From assembly GCF_031020795.1 (NCBI RefSeq), contig NZ_JAVHJP010000006.1, forward strand, positions 62,001 through 126,000: 64,000 nucleotides of DNA. The letters run 5' to 3'. The position numbers were made by a program, and so were the translations under genes. The notes beneath the pieces are model-generated. The model was given only the letters and a program-made list of their open reading frames with translations. It had not been told where the DNA came from and ran no database searches. Within the stretch, counting starts at the first letter, position 1, and each line of letters begins with the position of its first letter. This DNA is from Hydrogenophaga pseudoflava (GTDB lineage: Bacteria; Pseudomonadota; Gammaproteobacteria; Burkholderiales; Burkholderiaceae_C). Shown in pieces: positions 60,582 through 64,000 of this stretch.

Positions 60582-60611
60582 CTGCCGGCGCACAAGGTCT
60601 GGCGCCGGCAG
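60582..60611 (+). terminator. Strong GC hairpin after the small unknown gene
   Basis: CTGCCGGCGC (60582-60591) and GCGCCGGCAG (60602-60611) form a perfect 10-base-pair stem with a 10-base loop, starting 10 bases after the stop codon. There is no T-run, so it may stabilise the mRNA end or act with Rho rather than be a classic terminator. Confidence 0.5.
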
Positions 60612-60723
60612 TCTCAGCACTGCAGTTCTCTGGTCCAGACGAGTCCAGACCCGCTGACCTCCCTTTCGTCCCCGGGTCCCACCATCGTGGAACCTTCGGC
60701 GGGCCCTTCCCCGTGACGCAATC

Positions 60724-60743
60724 CCCTTCCAGCAAGGGTTTTT
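60724..60743 (+). terminator. Short intrinsic terminator
   Basis: CCCTT-CCAGC-AAGGG is followed at once by TTTTT. The stem is only five base pairs. It lies 153 bases after the small unknown gene and before the transporter promoter region. Confidence 0.45.
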
Positions 60744-60764
60744 ACCTGTGTCCACACCTAACGA

Positions 60765-60800
60765 CATGCAAGATACTGCATGTGACAGCAATATCTTGCA
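60765..60800 (+). promoter_or_regulatory. Overlapping dyads upstream of the transporter operon
   Basis: TGCAAGATA (60767-60775) and TATCTTGCA (60792-60800) are perfect 9-base inverted arms 16 bases apart. Inside, CATGCA (60765-60770) also pairs with TGCATG (60777-60782). The arrangement can form two alternative hairpins or offer two operator half-sites. It lies in the 362-base non-coding stretch 60572-60933, about 135 bases before the binding-protein gene. Confidence 0.5.
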
Positions 60801-60933
60801 GCGAACTGTGATTCGACCCCGGTCGCACCATTCATTCCTAGATATTTCATGTCTAAAGTACGGGTAACTCTGGATCGTCTTCCGAGGACCCCGCACCTAC
60901 AGTGGGTTCGTTCGACATCACAGGAGACATTTC

Positions 60934-62121
60934 ATGACCACCCGCCGCCTCGTTCTCACCCGTTCCGCCGCCGTGATCGGAGCCGCTTCGACCGGTCTGC
61001 TGCTGCCGGACCTGGCGCGCGCACAGTCCGACAAAGTCCGCGTGGGCTTCATGCTGCCGTACACCGGCACCTTTGCGCAGCTGGGCGTGGCGATCGAGAA
61101 CGGTTTCCGCATGGCCATCAACGAGCAGGGAGGCAAGCTCGGCGGCCGTGAGATCGAGTTCTTCAAGGTGGATGACGAATCGAACCCGGCCAAAGGCATC
61201 GAGAACGCCACCCGACTGGTGCAGCGCGACAAGGTCGACGTGCTGGTCGGCACGGTGCACTCGGGCGTGCAGATGGGCATCCACAAGGTCGCGCGCGAGT
61301 CGGGCGTGCTCAACCTGATTCCCAACGCCGGCGTGCACATCGCCACCCGCGCGCAGTGCGCCCCCAATGTGTTCCGGACCTCGTTCACCAACTCGCAGCC
61401 GACGCTGGCGCTGGGCAAGGCCATGGTGGACCGCGGCCACAAGAAAGCCGTGTGGATCACCTGGAACTACGCGGCCGGCGACGAGGCCTTCGAGGGCTTC
61501 GAGCAGAGCTACACCGCCGCGGGCGGCACCATCGTCAAGAAGCTGGGCCTGCCCTTCCCCAACGTCGAGTTCCAGGCCCTGCTGACCGAGATTGCCTCGC
61601 TCAAGCCCGACGCTGTGGCGTGCTTCTTCGCGGGCGGCGGCGCGGCCAAGTTCCTCAAGGACTACGCCGCCGCTGGCCTGAACAAGACCATCCAGCTTTA
61701 CGGTTCGGGCTTCCTGACCGAGGGTGTGCTCGACGCGGCAGGTGACGCCGCCAACGGCGTGCTGACCACCATGCACTACAGCGACTCGCTGGACACCCCT
61801 GCCAACAAGAAATTCCGCCTGGAATACGCCAAGACCTTCAAGCTGCAGCCCGACGTGTACGCCGTGCAGGGCTACGACACCGGCCTGCTGATGGTCAAGG
61901 GCGCCAACGCGGTCAAGGGCGACCTGTCCAACAAGAAGGCCCTCTACGCCGCGATGGAAGGCGCCACCATCGACAGCCCGCGTGGCAAGTGGACCATGAG
62001 CAAGGCCCACAACCCGGTGCAGGACATGTACCTGCGCAAGGTCGAGAACAAGGAAAACAAGGTCATCGGCATCGCCCAGAAGGCCGTGGCCGACTCGGGC
62101 GCCGGCTGCAAACTGAGCTAA
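60934..62121 (+). CDS. ABC transporter substrate-binding protein (LivK-like)
   Basis: A 395-residue periplasmic binding protein of the leucine/aromatic type (Peripla_BP_6). The signal peptide starts TTRRLVLTRSAAVIG and ends near LARAQ; the Arg pair suggests possible Tat export. The mature part has VRVGFMLPYTGTFAQLG, LVGTVHSGVQMGI and PDAVACFFAGGGAAKFL. The ligand could be a branched-chain amino acid or an aromatic or amide compound; the sequence does not decide. A GGAG ribosome site lies in 'acaggagacatttc'. The permease genes follow, forming one operon. Confidence 0.92.
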   Translation: MTTRRLVLTRSAAVIGAASTGLLLPDLARAQSDKVRVGFMLPYTGTFAQLGVAIENGFRMAINEQGGKLGGREIEFFKVDDESNPAKGIENATRLVQRDKVDVLVGTVHSGVQMGIHKVARESGVLNLIPNAGVHIATRAQCAPNVFRTSFTNSQPTLALGKAMVDRGHKKAVWITWNYAAGDEAFEGFEQSYTAAGGTIVKKLGLPFPNVEFQALLTEIASLKPDAVACFFAGGGAAKFLKDYAAAGLNKTIQLYGSGFLTEGVLDAAGDAANGVLTTMHYSDSLDTPANKKFRLEYAKTFKLQPDVYAVQGYDTGLLMVKGANAVKGDLSNKKALYAAMEGATIDSPRGKWTMSKAHNPVQDMYLRKVENKENKVIGIAQKAVADSGAGCKLS

Positions 62122-62214
62122 CCCCCGCGCTGCCTTCGGCATCACCCCCCAGGGGGCGATGCCAGCCGCCCGGCAGAGCCGGTTCGGCGGCATCCTTGAC
62201 CTCTTGGGTCTGCC

Positions 62215-63078
62215 ATGGACTTCGCCAACTTCCTCATTCAACTGCTCAACAGCCTGCAGTACGGGCTGCTGCTGTTCATGCTGGCCGCAGGCCTGACGCT
62301 GATCTTCGGCATCATGGGTGTGGTCAACCTCGCACACGGCAGCTTCTACATGCTGGGCGCCTACCTGGCCTGGGCACTGACGGCACAGTTCGGCAGCCTC
62401 ACGCTGGCCATCGTCGTGGGCTGTCTGCTCGCGGTGGCGTTCGGCTGGCTGCTGGAGTGGTTGCTGTTCCGGCACTTCTACCACCGGGACCACCTCGACC
62501 AGGTGCTGCTGACCTTCGGCCTCATCTACATCTTTGAAGAAGTCCGCTCCCTTTTCTGGGGCGACGACGTGCACTCGGTGGCCGTGCCCGAAGCGGTGAG
62601 CCAGTCGATCCAGCTGACCGAGAACCTGTCCTACCCGGTCTACCGGCTGGTGGTCTCGGGCGTCTGCATCGCACTCGCGCTCGGTCTCTACGGCCTGATC
62701 AGCAGGACGCGGCTGGGCATGAAGATCCGCGCCGGCGCGTTCAACCGGGAAATGACCGAAGCCCTGGGCATCAACATCCGCCTCATCCACGGGGTCGTGT
62801 TCGCGCTGGGCGTGGCGCTGGCGGCCGTGGCGGGCATGGTCGCCTCGCCGATCTCCAGCGTCTACCCCGGCATGGGCAGCTCCGTGCTGATCATGTGCTT
62901 CGTGGTGGTCGTGATCGGCGGCATCGGGTCGGTGCGGGGCGCCCTCGTCGCGGCCCTGCTGGTCGGCCTGGTCGACACCTTCGGCAAGGTGCTGCTTCCG
63001 CAGGTCGCCGGTATGGCGGTCTATATGCTGATGGCGGGCGTGCTGCTCTACAAGCCGGAAGGGCTGTTCAAACAATGA
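62215..63078 (+). CDS. livH: Branched-chain amino acid-type ABC permease LivH
   Basis: A 287-residue permease with about eight membrane helices. LTLIFGIMGVVNLAHGSFYMLGAY at the second helix region and the late IGGIGSVRGALVAALLVG are the family marks, as is the cytoplasmic loop TRLGMKIRAGAFNREMTEA that contacts the ATPase. It forms the channel with LivM. It starts 93 bases after the binding-protein gene and overlaps livM by four bases (ATGA). Confidence 0.94.
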   Translation: MDFANFLIQLLNSLQYGLLLFMLAAGLTLIFGIMGVVNLAHGSFYMLGAYLAWALTAQFGSLTLAIVVGCLLAVAFGWLLEWLLFRHFYHRDHLDQVLLTFGLIYIFEEVRSLFWGDDVHSVAVPEAVSQSIQLTENLSYPVYRLVVSGVCIALALGLYGLISRTRLGMKIRAGAFNREMTEALGINIRLIHGVVFALGVALAAVAGMVASPISSVYPGMGSSVLIMCFVVVVIGGIGSVRGALVAALLVGLVDTFGKVLLPQVAGMAVYMLMAGVLLYKPEGLFKQ

Positions 63079-64000
63079 GTGCCGCCAAAGCCACCCTCGA
63101 AATGCTGCCGCGCTCCATCCAGGCCATCCTGGTGATCGGCGCGCTCGCCCTCGCCGCCTTTCCGTTGATCCCGCTGGACAGCCGCGACTTCTACCTGCAA
63201 ATGCTCTCGCAGATGATGATCCTGGCGATCTTCGCGATGAGCCTGGACCTGCTGCAGGGCGTGACGGGACTTGTGTCGCTGGGCCATGCGGCCTACTTCG
63301 GCCTGGCTGGTTACGCGCTGGCCTTCCTCACACCGCCCGATACCCCCATCGCGCTGTGGTGGAGCCTGCCGCTGGCGGCCGCGGGCGCCGGCCTGGCCGC
63401 GCTGGTGATCGGCTTCTTCGTGGTCCGCACCCACGGCATCTACTTCATCATGGTGACCATGGCCTTCGCGCAGATGGTCTTCTACCTGTTCTTCGACAAC
63501 AAGGCGCTGGGCGGCTCGGACGGCCTCTACGTCAACTTCCGTCCCGACGCTTCCGCCATCGGCCTGGACCTGGAGAACAAGACCCACTTCTACTACTTCA
63601 CCTTGGCGGTGCTGGTCGGCGTCTACCTGTTTCTGCGCCGCGTGCTGTTCTCGCCCTTCGGCCGTGTGCTCGCGGGCATCCGCGTCAACGAGCACCGGCT
63701 GCGCGCCGTGGGCTACGGCAGCTTCGGCTACAAGCTGGCCGCCTTCACGCTGGCCGGCACACTGGCCGGCGTGGCGGGCTACCTCTGGGCCGCACAGACC
63801 GGCTTCGTGAACCCCGAGCTCATGGGCTTTCACATGAGTGCGCACGCGATCATGATGGTCATCCTCGGCGGCATGGGCAACTTCGCCGGCGCCATCGTCG
63901 GCGCCTTCAGTTTCGAGTATGTGATGCACGTCTTCAAGGACCTGCCCGCCATGGGCGGCTTCGAGACCGGCAAACACTGGCAGCTCTGGATGGGCCTGTT
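63075..64000 (+). CDS. livM: Branched-chain amino acid-type ABC permease LivM (partial)
   Basis: Starts at ATG 63075 inside the livH stop and stays open to the window edge (308 codons). Visible marks are SLDLLQGVTGLVSLGHAAYF near the start, FVVRTHGIYFIMVTMAFAQM in the middle, and the ATPase-contact loop RVLAGIRVNEHRLRAVGYGS. The last part IMMVILGGMGNFAGAIVGA is the usual C-terminal helix. Few residues should be missing. The ATPase genes livG and livF would be expected to the right. Confidence 0.93.
   Translation, partial: MSAAKATLEMLPRSIQAILVIGALALAAFPLIPLDSRDFYLQMLSQMMILAIFAMSLDLLQGVTGLVSLGHAAYFGLAGYALAFLTPPDTPIALWWSLPLAAAGAGLAALVIGFFVVRTHGIYFIMVTMAFAQMVFYLFFDNKALGGSDGLYVNFRPDASAIGLDLENKTHFYYFTLAVLVGVYLFLRRVLFSPFGRVLAGIRVNEHRLRAVGYGSFGYKLAAFTLAGTLAGVAGYLWAAQTGFVNPELMGFHMSAHAIMMVILGGMGNFAGAIVGAFSFEYVMHVFKDLPAMGGFETGKHWQLWMGL

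Noticed and set aside
60853..63075. A 740-codon minus-strand frame opposite the transporter genes
   Set aside because: It overlaps the whole binding protein and LivH genes and has shadow-like composition.

Overview
The window looks like a chromosomal segment of a high-GC betaproteobacterium of the order Burkholderiales, probably close to Comamonadaceae. This rests on the gene content (rimP leader, yejABEF, fabI, a periplasmic LigE-type ligase, the Orn/Lys/Arg decarboxylase, an NfeD/SPFH pair, methanolan-type eps genes, a liv-type transporter) and on GC-rich codon use. It is an inference from family resemblance; no search was run.

Layout. Positions 1-12.8 kb are housekeeping: the 5' end of rimP with its promoter and a terminator-like leader hairpin, two small membrane proteins, the yejABEF peptide-uptake operon (minus strand), fabI, a secreted ATP-dependent DNA ligase, a DUF465 protein, a large PLP decarboxylase, an nfeD-SPFH pair and tRNA-Ser(GGA) with its terminator. 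Positions 13.3-25.3 kb carry an exopolysaccharide (EPS) locus of the epsE/F/G type: outer-membrane export protein, outer-membrane barrel, chain-length protein, tyrosine kinase, O-antigen-ligase-like polymerase, two glycosyltransferases and an ExeA-like ATPase. An IS3 wreck and a minus-strand adenylation-carrier-acyltransferase fusion interrupt it.

Positions 25.4-48.8 kb are the centre of interest. Nine genes lie on one strand, mostly with start and stop codons overlapping: a KS-AT-KR-DH-ACP-TE polyketide synthase, a glycosyltransferase, an NRPS (formyltransferase, half condensation domain, adenylation domain split by a luciferase-like monooxygenase, carrier), an Sfp-type phosphopantetheinyl transferase, a second glycosyltransferase, a FAAL-T-C-A-T-TE NRPS, a lipoprotein with SGNH-like motifs, an EpsB/WcaJ-type priming sugar transferase and an RgpF-like glycosyltransferase. 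Positions 48.8-57 kb hold a minus-strand operon (family 2 transferase, asparagine synthetase, family 4 transferase, polysaccharide deacetylase), a beta-helix lipoprotein and galE. A GAF/PAS-GGDEF-EAL protein follows, then a small unknown protein and a branched-chain-amino-acid-type ABC transporter that runs off the right edge.

How the genes fit together (inference). The sugar genes can build, polymerise, export and trim a surface polysaccharide. The interleaved synthases could make acyl-aminoacyl or polyketide groups, activated by the local phosphopantetheinyl transferase, that are either attached to sugars or released as glycosylated lipopeptides. The three carrier-bearing assembly proteins plus the membrane-bound adenylation-carrier-acyltransferase protein, woven into the EPS genes, are the best candidate here for an undescribed system. 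No Wzx-type flippase and no exosortase gene is visible in the window.
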